A stretch of DNA of 64,000 nt from Enterococcus sp. DIV1094 (GCF_017316305.2 NZ_CP147250.1:3205547-3269546), one strand, 5' to 3'. Shown: positions 35,837 through 44,964, numbered from the stretch's first letter. Notes: generated from the letters alone by a model not told the origin. Translations and numbers: made by a program.

Positions 35837-37695
35837 GTAATGATCCCCTTTCTTCTCATCCAACATTGCAGCCCCACCAAATCTTCCAAGCGACATAACT
35901 CACTTCTAAATTCAGGATCGCCAATCACAGCAAAAAGTTGGTCGTATAATTTTAACAATTCTTTTTCCTTTTTTATTGTCAGATCTTGAGGGATTGCCAA
36001 CAACAAAACAACTTGGACTTGTCCGTTGATCGTCGAAAGTGTATTTCTAAAAATCCCCACCGATAAAATGATTTCAGCAGATTTTTTATTGATAGCATGA
36101 GGAAAGGCGATCCCATATTCAAAAATCGTGCTTTTTAGTTTTTCACGTACAAACAAATGCGCTATGAATTCCTGATCGACTAACCCTTTTCTTTCAAGAG
36201 ACACAAGCATGTCCGTCAGATTTTCCTTATACGTTTTCTTGTCATCTAAAACTTCAAAATCTAGTTTTAAATGATCGTGGCTGGCAGCTCTCAATTTTTC
36301 GGCTTTACGCCATTCTTCTTGTAACCAAGTTTCGTTGAATAAATTGGTTAATCGGATGATTGGTGTATGTTTCTTCACATTTTTTAGAGGAATCGTTGTA
36401 AAAACAGCAAAATACTGGTCTAGATTCTCTTTCTGGTATTCTTCTTCAGAAAAATGCACCAGGTTTATCTGAGGACCTAAAACCCGTTCCAACTGACGAC
36501 GGATGATCAACGCCGTGCCTTTACCAGTATTGCAGACAATGGCAATTTCTTTATGCTCGTTGGTACTTGTTTGTCTTCTTAATGCAAGTTCAAAATAAAA
36601 AGCAACATAACTGATTTCTACAGGTGGAATGGCTCGTTCTAACCGCTCACCGATCTGCTGTAGCCCGATTTTGGCTAGTTCGTAAGCTAAAGGATATTGT
36701 GATTCGATTTCACCGTAAAACAAATCTTGAAGCTCAACCCGGAAAATCAAACGATTCAACATGTAGCGAAAGTGGTCTCTTATTTCGTAATATAAGAAAG
36801 ATTCATCAAGCTCTACTAATAAAGATTCGTGGACTTTTTCCATCATCTGTTGAAATAATCCTTCGATTTTTTGCTCATCCATGGACGTTTGATCCATACT
36901 ATCGATCCCACTTAAATTAAGAGGGAAACTGAGAAATGCTTGCTCTGTTTGACTTAGCGTGATGCTATACTCATATTCCAAATGATGGATCAACTCGATA
37001 AAATCAGGATGCTCCGTCATAAGATCTATATACTCATGTGGCAAATCAACTAAAATATTTCCCTTGAGCAGTCGTTTCATTGTTATAGAGATCGTTTTTT
37101 TCAAGAGAAGTTCTTGCGTTTTAGGCAAACTAAAATTTTGAATCAAGTTTTCAACGTAGTGTTTCGTATGTGCTGATAATGGGTGTTCTGCAAAATATTC
37201 TTGCACATAATGAAGGTGTAAAAGTCGTAGATCAAGTTCTTGCCCAACCATACGCAATCCACGATTTGGCGTTCCGATCACTTCCACATTAAAAGAGGCG
37301 ATCAACTTTTTCATCACTCGTAGGTCTTTGACAACGGTACTTCGACTGACTCCTAACGCCTCGGACAGATCATCGATCAGCACAAAATCTTTTTGCTCGA
37401 TCAATTGTTTGACGATAAAGAACACCCTTTTACTACTAGAGTTGAAATCGCTCTTTCGTTTCAAACTGCCGTTCATTATCAGATCAAATTTTTCAAAGTC
37501 TTCAATTTCGATATGAAAATCATTTTTATGTTGAACGATTTCTGCAATTCCAATCAATTCTTCGTTTAAAGACTCAATGCTGGTTTTCACTGTTTGGGTA
37601 CTTGCAATCAGCTTTTGTTTCAAACCGCCGATCGTCATTTCTTTGTGGGTAACCAGTAATTGCAGAATTTGATACCATCTGTTCACCAGCGTCAT
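35833..37695 (-). CDS. gutR: PRD-containing sorbitol operon regulator
   Basis: The 620-residue regulator has two N-terminal helix-turn-helix domains (about 1-60 and 85-150; second with DLSEALGVSRSTVVKDLRVM), two PRD domains (about 170-390), an EIIB-like domain (I-A-I-V-C-N-T-G-K-G-T-A-L-I, Cys present) and a C-terminal EIIA-like domain (A-F-P-H-A-I, His present). It is thus a DNA-binding PTS-controlled activator of the MtlR/GutR type, not an RNA antiterminator. PTS phosphorylation of its domains would report sorbitol supply and general PTS state. Gene order gutF-gutR-gutM-gutC-gutB-gutA equals that of Lactobacillus casei. Confidence 0.93.
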   Translation of the reverse strand: MTLVNRWYQILQLLVTHKEMTIGGLKQKLIASTQTVKTSIESLNEELIGIAEIVQHKNDFHIEIEDFEKFDLIMNGSLKRKSDFNSSSKRVFFIVKQLIEQKDFVLIDDLSEALGVSRSTVVKDLRVMKKLIASFNVEVIGTPNRGLRMVGQELDLRLLHLHYVQEYFAEHPLSAHTKHYVENLIQNFSLPKTQELLLKKTISITMKRLLKGNILVDLPHEYIDLMTEHPDFIELIHHLEYEYSITLSQTEQAFLSFPLNLSGIDSMDQTSMDEQKIEGLFQQMMEKVHESLLVELDESFLYYEIRDHFRYMLNRLIFRVELQDLFYGEIESQYPLAYELAKIGLQQIGERLERAIPPVEISYVAFYFELALRRQTSTNEHKEIAIVCNTGKGTALIIRRQLERVLGPQINLVHFSEEEYQKENLDQYFAVFTTIPLKNVKKHTPIIRLTNLFNETWLQEEWRKAEKLRAASHDHLKLDFEVLDDKKTYKENLTDMLVSLERKGLVDQEFIAHLFVREKLKSTIFEYGIAFPHAINKKSAEIILSVGIFRNTLSTINGQVQVVLLLAIPQDLTIKKEKELLKLYDQLFAVIGDPEFRSELCRLEDLVGLQCWMRRKGIIT

Positions 37696-37712
37696 TTACT
37701 TCCCCCACTTTT

Positions 37713-38513
37713 TTATCCTCGAGTTTTTCCTCCAGCTACATTGGTCGTCACACCTGTGATATAACTCGATCGATCAGATAGATAATAACTGACTAAATCT
37801 GCGACTTCTTTTAATTTTCCACTTCGACCTAATGGAATCGTACTCGTTTTTGCATAACCAGCTCTAAGCTCTTCCACTGTGAGACCACGAGTATAAGCAA
37901 GGGCTTCTTCATAAGAAAGCGTGCGTAAGCCCGTCTCCTCCATGATCCCTGGAGCAACTCCTATTACCCGAACATTGGATTTTCCTAACTCCTTCGCCCA
38001 AGAACGAGTAAAGCTGTTAACAGCTGCTTTCGTTGCCGCATACGCACTTTGCCCCTCCGAACCTTCTAACCCTGATTCAGAAGACATGTTGATGATCACG
38101 CCTTGTCCTTTTTCAACTAAGATTCTACTGACTGCTTGAGTCATCAAGTACAGCCCTTTTTGATTGATTGCGATGATTTTATCAAATACTTCATCCGATA
38201 ATTCATATTTACCATGTGCTTGCTTTTTATCCACTAATAATCGTGGAATATTGATACCTGCATTATTGACTAATCCATCTATCGTACCAAAGTGTTCCTT
38301 CACTTTTGCTACGCCAGTTTCGACTTCTTCCCGCGATGTTATGTCGGTTTTCACGAATAATAATCGTGGATGGTTCAATGTCGAATCTCTAATATCGAAA
38401 TTTGCTACATTGACGTTTTGTTCCAATAAGCTTTCGACGATGCTTTCTCCAATACCCGAGGAACCTCCTGTGACAATAACCGTCTTATCCTCTATGTTTA
38501 GCCAATTTGTCAT
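37713..38513 (-). CDS. gutF: Sorbitol-6-phosphate 2-dehydrogenase
   Basis: This 266-residue short-chain dehydrogenase oxidises sorbitol 6-phosphate to fructose 6-phosphate with NAD. It has the Rossmann motif TGGSSGIG, N-N-A-G-I-N-I-P-R-L-L-V, catalytic Ser in INMSSESG, Y-A-A-T-K and the C-terminal Y-I-T-G-V-T-T-N-V-A-G-G-K-T-R-G, which is typical of SorD/GutF proteins. The ATG follows AGAGGTGATAGGTT. First gene of the sorbitol operon; the promoter directly upstream carries a cre site and a long inverted repeat. Confidence 0.95.
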   Translation of the reverse strand: MTNWLNIEDKTVIVTGGSSGIGESIVESLLEQNVNVANFDIRDSTLNHPRLLFVKTDITSREEVETGVAKVKEHFGTIDGLVNNAGINIPRLLVDKKQAHGKYELSDEVFDKIIAINQKGLYLMTQAVSRILVEKGQGVIINMSSESGLEGSEGQSAYAATKAAVNSFTRSWAKELGKSNVRVIGVAPGIMEETGLRTLSYEEALAYTRGLTVEELRAGYAKTSTIPLGRSGKLKEVADLVSYYLSDRSSYITGVTTNVAGGKTRG

Positions 38514-38532
38514 AACCTATCACCTCTTTTTT

Positions 38533-38575
38533 TGTTTACGCTTTCAGTATAGCTACGTATAGAGAAATAATTAAG
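38533..38575 (-). promoter_or_regulatory. gut operon promoter with cre site
   Basis: On the minus strand the -10 TATACT (38546-38551) has only a weak -35 (TTAATT) 17 bp upstream, fitting activator control. TGAAAGCGTAAACA (38533-38546) follows directly and matches the CcpA cre consensus at every defined position, so glucose repression is likely. Confidence 0.85.
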
Positions 38576-38615
38576 TCAGACTTTTTTTGAGTTTCCAAAA
38601 AAAATCTGACTTAAT
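38570..38615. promoter_or_regulatory. Long inverted repeat upstream of gutF, probable GutR operator
   Basis: Perfect 11-bp arms ATTAAGTCAGA (38570-38580) and TCTGACTTAAT (38605-38615) enclose T7 and A8 tracts that also pair. The inner arm touches the -35 region. It may be the GutR site; as RNA it would fold into a long hairpin and could also help end the transcript of the LPKTA gene, although no T-run follows. Confidence 0.65.
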
Positions 38616-38640
38616 GTATTTTTTATTGAGTGATAGCTAA

Positions 38641-38655
38641 GTGACTGACCATTTT
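38641..38655. repeat. 15-bp direct repeat, right copy
   Basis: Second exact copy of GTGACTGACCATTTT (first at 32633-32647), in the gap between the gut promoter and the LPKTA gene. Confidence 0.5.
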
Positions 38656-38701
38656 CTTTGCTATTCTTCTGTAATTTCTTTTAACTTTCAATTTAGTATC
38701 G

Positions 38702-40213
38702 CTACTTACCTACCGATTTTTTTCGGTGAAACCAACTGATACCTACTGTCAAAACGATGGCCATACCTAAACCGATCAAGACATTTGAGTACATCGCTTG
38801 TTCCGCTGTTTTCGGAAGGTTACTTGCTTTTCCATGATGTTTTATTGGTACTTTTGTATAGGTGATTTGTTTTACTTTACTCACTATTGGCACTGCTTTA
38901 GTTGTTACTACTTCTTTTGTTTGGCTGATTGCTGAGATCTTCGTTCTTTCAGTGATTTTCGTTTTTTCTATTTCTTTCTTTCCTTCTGTTTCCTGAATAG
39001 GAGGTGTCACCGTTTCGCTGATTTGTGGTATTTTTTCCCACTGTGCAGTATAAGTCACATCACCATCCACAAACTCACTCACCGTTGGCGTCCAACCAAG
39101 GAATTTATATCCTTCTCTCGTTGGTGTTCCGCTAAAGCTAGGAGTTGCCATTCCTGCGCTTAGATCTGAGAATACTCGATCATAGAAAACGTTCTCATTT
39201 TCAACGCCATCCGTATAAATCACTCGATAAGTTATTTCTTTTGTGATTATCGGTTCCCAAACGGCTGTATAGGTTACATCTCCAGTCACTACATCCGTAA
39301 CTTCCTTATCCCAGCCTTTGAAGATATAGCCTTCTCTCATCGGAGTTCCATTAAATGTTGGTGTCGCAGAACCAGCTGTTAAATCTGTAAATACTTGATC
39401 CGCAAAAACCTCTTCCCCAGGTACACCGTCTGTATAGCTGACTTGATAAGTCGGAATCGGTTCCCATGTTGCTGTATAGACAACGTCACTAGTGACTGTT
39501 TCGCTGACGCTCGGACTCCAACCAGCAAATGTATAGCCTTCTCTTATAGGCTCTGCGCCAAAACTTGGCGTAGCTGTTCCTGGTTCGATTCGGATAAACG
39601 TTTTGTCCTCAAATATGACCTCATCCTCTACTCCATCTACATAACTCACTGTATACGATTCGATTGGTGTGAATGAAACATTTACTGTGACTGAGGCAAG
39701 ACGTGAGGCATTCGATGCTTCTGTAGGTAAAGAAACATGGATCTCAAGCATGTTCACATCACCAATCTCACCTTCGATTAGAAAAGGCACACCGATCATA
39801 CGAACACTTGGATCTAGGTACGGGCTCGTATTACTGAATAGATCACCGACCTGATATTTCCCCAATGAGCCACCATTTAGAAAAACTTCCAACTCCATCT
39901 CACTAGGGTTTCTTCTTTCCGTATCCGTGTTATCCAGCGTAGATAAATCGACCATGACCATTGCCACACCGCTTTGTTGGTTTTGGGATAACAATCTCAC
40001 TTGTGTTGAAAATATCCCAGGAGAATTTCCCGGGGTAATTTGTGCACCATTAAAATGCCACGGAATCATCGCATCTTCCCCGACAGAATAAAAATCAATA
40101 CCATTTGCAGAATATGAAACCTCCGAGTTGACGATTGGCGTTGCTGCAAATACGTTTGGGCTAAAACCTAGAAAGACCAGAAATACAATAAAACAAGACA
40201 CTATCTTTTTCAT
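38702..40213 (-). CDS. InlB B-repeat surface protein with LPKTA sorting motif
   Basis: The product of about 503 residues starts at ATG 40213 (MKKIVSC) after GGAGGAGTATC. It has a signal peptide (cut near NVFAAT), an N-terminal beta domain of about 170 residues, three InlB/Flg_new B-repeats of about 65 residues (Y-T-D-G-V-x-x-E-x-V-F, G-T-P-x-R-E-G-Y-x-F-x-G-W, V-T-Y-T-A-x-W), a Lys/Thr/Ile-rich linker, then LPKTA, a hydrophobic helix and HRKKSVGK. Sorting motifs in this genus normally end in Gly, so LPKTA is unusual. A single-gene transcript is likely. B-repeats occur in adhesins and internalins; the ligand is unknown. Confidence 0.88.
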   Translation of the reverse strand: MKKIVSCFIVFLVFLGFSPNVFAATPIVNSEVSYSANGIDFYSVGEDAMIPWHFNGAQITPGNSPGIFSTQVRLLSQNQQSGVAMVMVDLSTLDNTDTERRNPSEMELEVFLNGGSLGKYQVGDLFSNTSPYLDPSVRMIGVPFLIEGEIGDVNMLEIHVSLPTEASNASRLASVTVNVSFTPIESYTVSYVDGVEDEVIFEDKTFIRIEPGTATPSFGAEPIREGYTFAGWSPSVSETVTSDVVYTATWEPIPTYQVSYTDGVPGEEVFADQVFTDLTAGSATPTFNGTPMREGYIFKGWDKEVTDVVTGDVTYTAVWEPIITKEITYRVIYTDGVENENVFYDRVFSDLSAGMATPSFSGTPTREGYKFLGWTPTVSEFVDGDVTYTAQWEKIPQISETVTPPIQETEGKKEIEKTKITERTKISAISQTKEVVTTKAVPIVSKVKQITYTKVPIKHHGKASNLPKTAEQAMYSNVLIGLGMAIVLTVGISWFHRKKSVGK

Positions 40214-40861
40214 GATACTCCTCCATTCTGACATGAAGTCAAGAATCACATTGTGGTGCACTCCATAACTTTGCTCAATACCGAACAAAGCGAAGTACAT
40301 GTGTTTATAGTTTATAAACCCTACCTTTTTTGAAACTATTTTAGTGATAGCTACTCAACCACCAATTTAATCTCCTACCTTCTATTTAATCGTGTTGTAC
40401 TAGTTGCTTTTAATCTATTGTAAATATCATAAAAATATAAAAGCCGATTATTAATATTTAAAAACGTTATTATTATACTTTCTAATTGATATTTTTTAAC
40501 TACCTTGAAAATCGATTATTAGTTTACTGTCAAGTTAATTATAGCAAATTTTACATTAAAATTGTATGAGTTTTTTATAAAACATGCTCAAAAACACTTA
40601 ATCTATTGAATTAAATATCTTCAAACATTTCTTTTCTTCGTCTATCATTTTTGAATAAAATCACCTGTTATCTAACTTATTTCTTGCTTATTTTTTTGTA
40701 AATAGTTATAAAAAAACTCAATAACGTTATTTTATTTACAAATTTTAATTTACAATCACTTGCTATTTTCTATCTTAATTGATTATTTTGATCGAAAAAG
40801 TAAAACAAATGATTGCTCCTATATTTATAACAATTCACTTTTTTTCCAAAAACTCACAGAA
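40214..40861. other. Long AT-rich non-coding region
   Basis: About 650 bp with very low GC and no credible ORF. It should contain the promoter of the LPKTA gene near its left end; several TATAAT-like strings occur but the base composition makes them uninformative. I see no RNA gene. Confidence 0.5.
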
Positions 40862-40915
40862 AAATAAGCAACAAGATACGAAAACATCTACAGTTTCCTT
40901 ATCTCGTTGCTTATT
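40862..40915 (-). terminator. Terminator of the TfoX-C gene
   Basis: A 16-bp stem with one G-T pair (AATAAGCAACGAGATA/TATCTTGTTGCTTATT on the minus strand) is followed by TTTCTG. It lies directly after the gene at 40920. Confidence 0.85.
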
Positions 40916-40919
40916 TATT

Positions 40920-41177
40920 TTAGCTAAGGCTTCGATAAAATTGCTTTAACTTTTCTTTTTCTTCTTTTGTTAAATCTCGTGCACGCTTGCCTTTCATTGC
41001 CCCTTCGATACCATAAAGCATTTGTAGACATGCGCCACTGTCCACCTTTTGTCGAATCTCAAAGAATAATTGTTCCGTCCCTTTTTCTTTGAGTTGTTCT
41101 TCCGTCGTCACACCAATCGTTCGTAAATTTTCTTCAAGCACTTTCCAGATATTCGGTAGATTTCCTAATTCTGTCAT
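40920..41177 (-). CDS. TfoX/Sxy C-terminal-domain protein
   Basis: This 85-residue cytoplasmic protein consists only of a TfoX C-terminal-type domain: L-P-N-I-W-K-V-L-E-E-N-L-R-T-I-G-V-T-T, L-F-F-E-I-R-Q, C-L-Q-M-L-Y-G-I-E-G-A-M-K-G. In gamma-proteobacteria Sxy/TfoX governs competence; stand-alone C-domains in Firmicutes have no known job and may bind nucleic acid. AGAGGGGG precedes the ATG. It has its own terminator and appears to be a single-gene unit. Confidence 0.85.
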   Translation of the reverse strand: MTELGNLPNIWKVLEENLRTIGVTTEEQLKEKGTEQLFFEIRQKVDSGACLQMLYGIEGAMKGKRARDLTKEEKEKLKQFYRSLS

Positions 41178-41488
41178 AGAATCCCCCTCTACACATGGTT
41201 ACACCATTACGTCATATATTTTATAACTTTGTTTATTTGGAATTTACCTCTTTTATCCACTTTGACCATCGTTCCTGCCGTGATATTTCCAAGATAAAAT
41301 ATACTTATGATAAATATCAAACGATTAAATAATTATAAAACTATTTTATAGTGAAACCAGATTAGATGCCAGATTTATGTTAAAAATGGAAAACTATCAT
41401 ACAAATAATCAATAAAATGAAGGCTGCTAGCTATATTTTTTGACTCTTTCATCAGCAAGCCTATAACATGAAAATTTCGTACCTGATA
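41178..41488. other. Intergenic region with weak terminator of WxL cluster 2
   Basis: About 310 bp of AT-rich sequence. On the minus strand a bulged hairpin (GGC-T-TGCT/AGCAGCC, about 41423-41463) followed by TTCATTTTATT may end the WxL cluster 2 transcript. The rest probably contains the promoter of the TfoX-C gene; nothing else is seen. Confidence 0.4.
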
Positions 41489-43573
41489 TTATTTTGGCGC
41501 TTGCTCTAACGTCCAAATAAGTGTCCCTTCATAATCTCCTACAAAATCTGATGGAGACATCACAATTCTAAATTTCCCTACATCTGACAGAGTGATATTT
41601 CCGCTTCCTGCATAGATTATTTGATTAGCTGAGTTAATATTTTTTTTATCATTATCAGTTAAAAATTCTATGCTATTTTTAAGCGATCGATTTTCTTTGC
41701 TTGTTAGCGGTGTTTCTTCCTTGACTGTTATTGCCCATTTTTCATCTTCAAGGCTACTTTCATCTTTGATTTGGATCTCTGTTTGATTGGCTGCTTCAAC
41801 TGGCTTGTCATGACTGGGAATCTCTTGTGCACCAAAAGTTAGATGAGTGGGAATGAAGAGTTTTACACCTCCCTCTAAAATCAAGTGACGGGTTTCAATA
41901 TTTGATTTTTCTCCTTTGTCATTTTCAATGTAAAAGTCCACATCTTTATCTATCCATCTTTTAGAAAAGTTGACAGTCAATTCGTTAGTATATTCTTTTG
42001 TTTCATTTGGAAAATCTTTTAGCGTTACTTGCTCATCGCCGCATTCAGCTATCAAATGAACTGTCTCACCATCATTGTGTGAAAAATGGATTTTCAGTTT
42101 CCTTTCTCTTTTAAAATGAGAGACTTTCATAGGATTTTCTGCATCAATTAGAGAAAAAGAGAATAAACTACCTTTTTTATACATGTGAGGAATGGTTTTT
42201 GGCTCCGGCGTATATGTTCCTTGATCATCTTTTCCTTTGATTGGATGATAACCATCAACTTCAGGATATTTTTCTGAAACATCAAAAGGATCAGTGATAA
42301 TACCTCTAAAACTTTGTGTTGGTAGGAGCGATTCTCCTGTTTGTTGGTCCAAATACTCGACTGTTACTTGCCCGAGATAGTTCACAAATGTATTGGCTGT
42401 ACTAATTGGTTTTACCTCATTATCCACTGTTGATTCCACTGAGAATGGAATTTTTAAATAATTATTCGCAAGCAAATCTTTGTCTACGGGGTTGCTTCCA
42501 CTTCCAATCCACTCTAGCACTACTTGATAGTTTAAAACTGTATCGTACAATCCATTATTCCTAGAATCTTTTGCAGTCAATTGATAAATAGTATTACTTA
42601 ATTGCTCTCCTTCAAATAAATCAGATACATCGGCACCATTGAATGTTGTCACTCTAAATTTTTTTACTTTATATTGAGGATGCTTTGTCTTATTATCCAA
42701 AGAAAATTTAATTTTTAAATTTTTCATTTCCTGACTTCTTAGAACACTCGGCACCGTTTGAATTCCTTGTAAAGAAACTTCATTTTGAGCGTCATCAACA
42801 ATTGTTTTAGTTGCTGTTATTCCAGGAAATTCAGGCGTTGCGAGAAAGCCAGTTTCATATATTAAAGTAGAAGGAGTACTGTCTAAATTTTGAACGATTG
42901 TTTCTATTTTTGACACTTTTTTAGTAATCAACTGAAAAGCCTGAGTAGGGTGTCTCCATGTACGGTGCTCCTTATTTTCTAAATAAGTCCAGCTGTCATC
43001 CCCTTGATTTTCCGTAAAATAAGTAATATCTGTCGGATTGTTAGCAACTAAATATTTAGTTAACCCCCATATATTTTTATAGGCAATACGTTTGTTTACA
43101 TTTAATCCCCCATGAGTAAACGTAGTTTCAACGGGAAGCTTGTTTCCTGTTTGATCTTCAAATTCATAGGTAACAAACATTTTACCTCGAATAGTGATTT
43201 CTAAAAAATTAGATGGGTTACTAATGGATATTTCACCGCCATCATTCGTTTCAATTACTTTCAAACTAATCCTTACATTAACCGCTGTTCCATTATAATA
43301 GCCGACATTTTTTATTAAAGCACTTGCATTAGGACTTGATTGTCTAACATACAACCAACCATTAGAATACATTCCCTGCACTTGTTCGACGGAACTGTTC
43401 TTGCCATAATGCATCTTAAATGTACTCTCTGCTGGTGTCTTTATGCTGTCTGCATAGTTGAAGTACGACAAATTAGTAATACTACCTCCTGCATGGACAA
43501 TACTTGGATGGATAAATAAACAAAAAAATAGAAAGAACCCATATCCTATATACTTCTTAAGATTAGTTTTCAT
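41489..43573 (-). CDS. Large WxL surface protein with MucBP-like repeat (cluster 2)
   Basis: The 694-residue secreted protein has a signal peptide (cut near IVHAGG), a long N-terminal beta region with two YEFEDQTGN/VEYLDQQTGE-type strands as in MucBP domains (about 130-170 and 395-460), then a C-terminal WxL domain (about 560-694). There the first motif is degenerate, E-K-W-A-I-T-V, and the second canonical, G-T-L-I-W-T-L-E-Q-A-P. It is the last gene of cluster 2, and its start overlaps the LPRTN gene by 11 bases. It probably binds host or matrix glycoproteins while held on peptidoglycan through WxL; that is inferred from the domains. Confidence 0.88.
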   Translation of the reverse strand: MKTNLKKYIGYGFFLFFCLFIHPSIVHAGGSITNLSYFNYADSIKTPAESTFKMHYGKNSSVEQVQGMYSNGWLYVRQSSPNASALIKNVGYYNGTAVNVRISLKVIETNDGGEISISNPSNFLEITIRGKMFVTYEFEDQTGNKLPVETTFTHGGLNVNKRIAYKNIWGLTKYLVANNPTDITYFTENQGDDSWTYLENKEHRTWRHPTQAFQLITKKVSKIETIVQNLDSTPSTLIYETGFLATPEFPGITATKTIVDDAQNEVSLQGIQTVPSVLRSQEMKNLKIKFSLDNKTKHPQYKVKKFRVTTFNGADVSDLFEGEQLSNTIYQLTAKDSRNNGLYDTVLNYQVVLEWIGSGSNPVDKDLLANNYLKIPFSVESTVDNEVKPISTANTFVNYLGQVTVEYLDQQTGESLLPTQSFRGIITDPFDVSEKYPEVDGYHPIKGKDDQGTYTPEPKTIPHMYKKGSLFSFSLIDAENPMKVSHFKRERKLKIHFSHNDGETVHLIAECGDEQVTLKDFPNETKEYTNELTVNFSKRWIDKDVDFYIENDKGEKSNIETRHLILEGGVKLFIPTHLTFGAQEIPSHDKPVEAANQTEIQIKDESSLEDEKWAITVKEETPLTSKENRSLKNSIEFLTDNDKKNINSANQIIYAGSGNITLSDVGKFRIVMSPSDFVGDYEGTLIWTLEQAPK

Positions 43574-43868
43574 TTTTTATTCCCCTTTTCAAAAGGATAA
43601 ACAAGCAACTAATCAAAGTTATAATGCCGAGAACTTTGAATAACCAACTACTTTCTCCATTTGTCCTTGGCAAATTAGAAACTAGATGATCGTTTTTCAT
43701 TTGGCTTTTTTTAGCTGTTGAAATATCTACTTTTTTCATCGGGATCGTTTTATTTTCTGACTGATAAAACGTAATACCGACTTCACTCGTTGTTTCCTCT
43801 AAAGCAGATACAGGGGTTGTTGCCCCAATCAACACCCCCACTAATCCAATAAAAATTATTTTTTTCAT
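43563..43868 (-). CDS. Short LPxT-type anchored protein with LPRTN motif (cluster 2)
   Basis: The protein of 101 residues matches the small LPxTG protein of WxL operons in size and layout: signal peptide (MKKIIFIGLVGVLIGATTPVSA), a short mature part, sorting motif, hydrophobic helix (SWLFKVLGIITLISCLFIL) and basic tail (KRGIKNEN). The motif reads L-P-R-T-N-G, with Asn in place of the Gly at the fifth position. Either sortase still accepts it or the protein stays membrane-bound. It lies between the DUF916/DUF3324 gene and the large WxL gene. Confidence 0.85.
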   Translation of the reverse strand: MKKIIFIGLVGVLIGATTPVSALEETTSEVGITFYQSENKTIPMKKVDISTAKKSQMKNDHLVSNLPRTNGESSWLFKVLGIITLISCLFILLKRGIKNEN

Positions 43869-43929
43869 CTCTAAACTCCTTCCAAAAAAGTCGTTTGTTC
43901 TAGATTGATTGCTTAGTTTACATCAAGCT

Positions 43930-44964
43930 TTATTTTACTTGACGACGCAATTTGGTTATATACCATATCAAGCTGAAAATAATTATTGCTGTAAGACCGA
44001 GCAACCAATAAATTAATGGATTTGATTCAGTGTTATTATTTACTTTTACAGCTTGTTTATTCAGTTTTTCATCTGTACCGTTAATCTCAAATGATTTTTT
44101 TAACTGCCATTTTTTGCCCTGTTCGTCTTTTAAATCCATAGCAAGTTCATATTTCCCTTTTTTTAATGGTTCGTTGTTCCAACTTAATGGTAGTTCAAAT
44201 CTTGTACGCGGTGCAAAAGACACTTTCTTTTGAAATTCCTTAATCGGTTTTTCTTCCCCTTTTTTTGTTACGACTGCATGGACATCCATTTGACTTTTTA
44301 TGACTGGTTCAACATTTGATAAAGTAGCAAAAATGGCTAAGTAGCCGTTCTCCAAACCTGGCGTGACTTTGTCTAAGGTAAACTTTGGTTTGATTTCTTT
44401 ATCGGTACAAGTCAACTTGACACCTAAAGTATAAGCAAACTTATTTCTTAAACTAAATCCTTCCTTTTTTTCCTCATTATTACTTTTATCTTCATAGCAA
44501 TAAAATCCACCTAAGATTGTGCCATCAAATCCTGTTTCAGGAATTTTCAAATGAAAAACTACTTCTTTTTCTTCAGCCGGTGCCAATAAAATAGTCTGTG
44601 ATCCTGAAATCATCTCCTCAAAAGAAGGACTTCCTAGTAGCTTAACTCCACTTTTAGAATAATCAATGGCTCCATTTTTGTTTGTATACGCATTATTTGC
44701 TGCAATGATAACTTTAATTTGATTTGAACTCGTATTGTGTAATTTAAGTACAAGATCTTGTTTTTCACCAGGATTTACTTTCAAGTCATAATAACTAACA
44801 TCTGATTGCTGATTTTCTGGTAAAACTGCTTCCGCATCGAATGAAACTTTATTTGACTCCGCATGAGCTGTTAAGGTGCCACAGAAAAACATGCAACATA
44901 TTACACTAATAAAAAAGAGAGAAGAGTATCGACTCTGCCCTCTTCTAAAATTACGCCGGTGCAT
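43930..44964 (-). CDS. DUF916/DUF3324 WxL-interacting surface protein (cluster 2)
   Basis: This 344-residue protein has a signal peptide (cut near LTAHAES), a DUF916-type domain (V-S-F-D-A-E-A-V-L-P-E-N-Q, Y-Y-D-L-K-V-N-P-G-E-K-Q, A-A-N-N-A-Y-T-N-K-N-G-A-I-D-Y), a DUF3324-type domain (about 170-300) and a C-terminal membrane helix (LIYWLLGLTAIIIFSLIWYI). It is a paralogue of the cluster 1 protein at 4690. The start overlaps the end of the first WxL gene by 14 bases, with GGTG six bases ahead. Confidence 0.92.
   Translation of the reverse strand: MHRRNFRRGQSRYSSLFFISVICCMFFCGTLTAHAESNKVSFDAEAVLPENQQSDVSYYDLKVNPGEKQDLVLKLHNTSSNQIKVIIAANNAYTNKNGAIDYSKSGVKLLGSPSFEEMISGSQTILLAPAEEKEVVFHLKIPETGFDGTILGGFYCYEDKSNNEEKKEGFSLRNKFAYTLGVKLTCTDKEIKPKFTLDKVTPGLENGYLAIFATLSNVEPVIKSQMDVHAVVTKKGEEKPIKEFQKKVSFAPRTRFELPLSWNNEPLKKGKYELAMDLKDEQGKKWQLKKSFEINGTDEKLNKQAVKVNNNTESNPLIYWLLGLTAIIIFSLIWYITKLRRQVK

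Noticed and set aside
40214..40861. Small RNA or hidden gene in the AT-rich gap
   Set aside because: No ORF with ribosome binding site and no stable hairpin plus T-run was found other than the terminator at its right edge.
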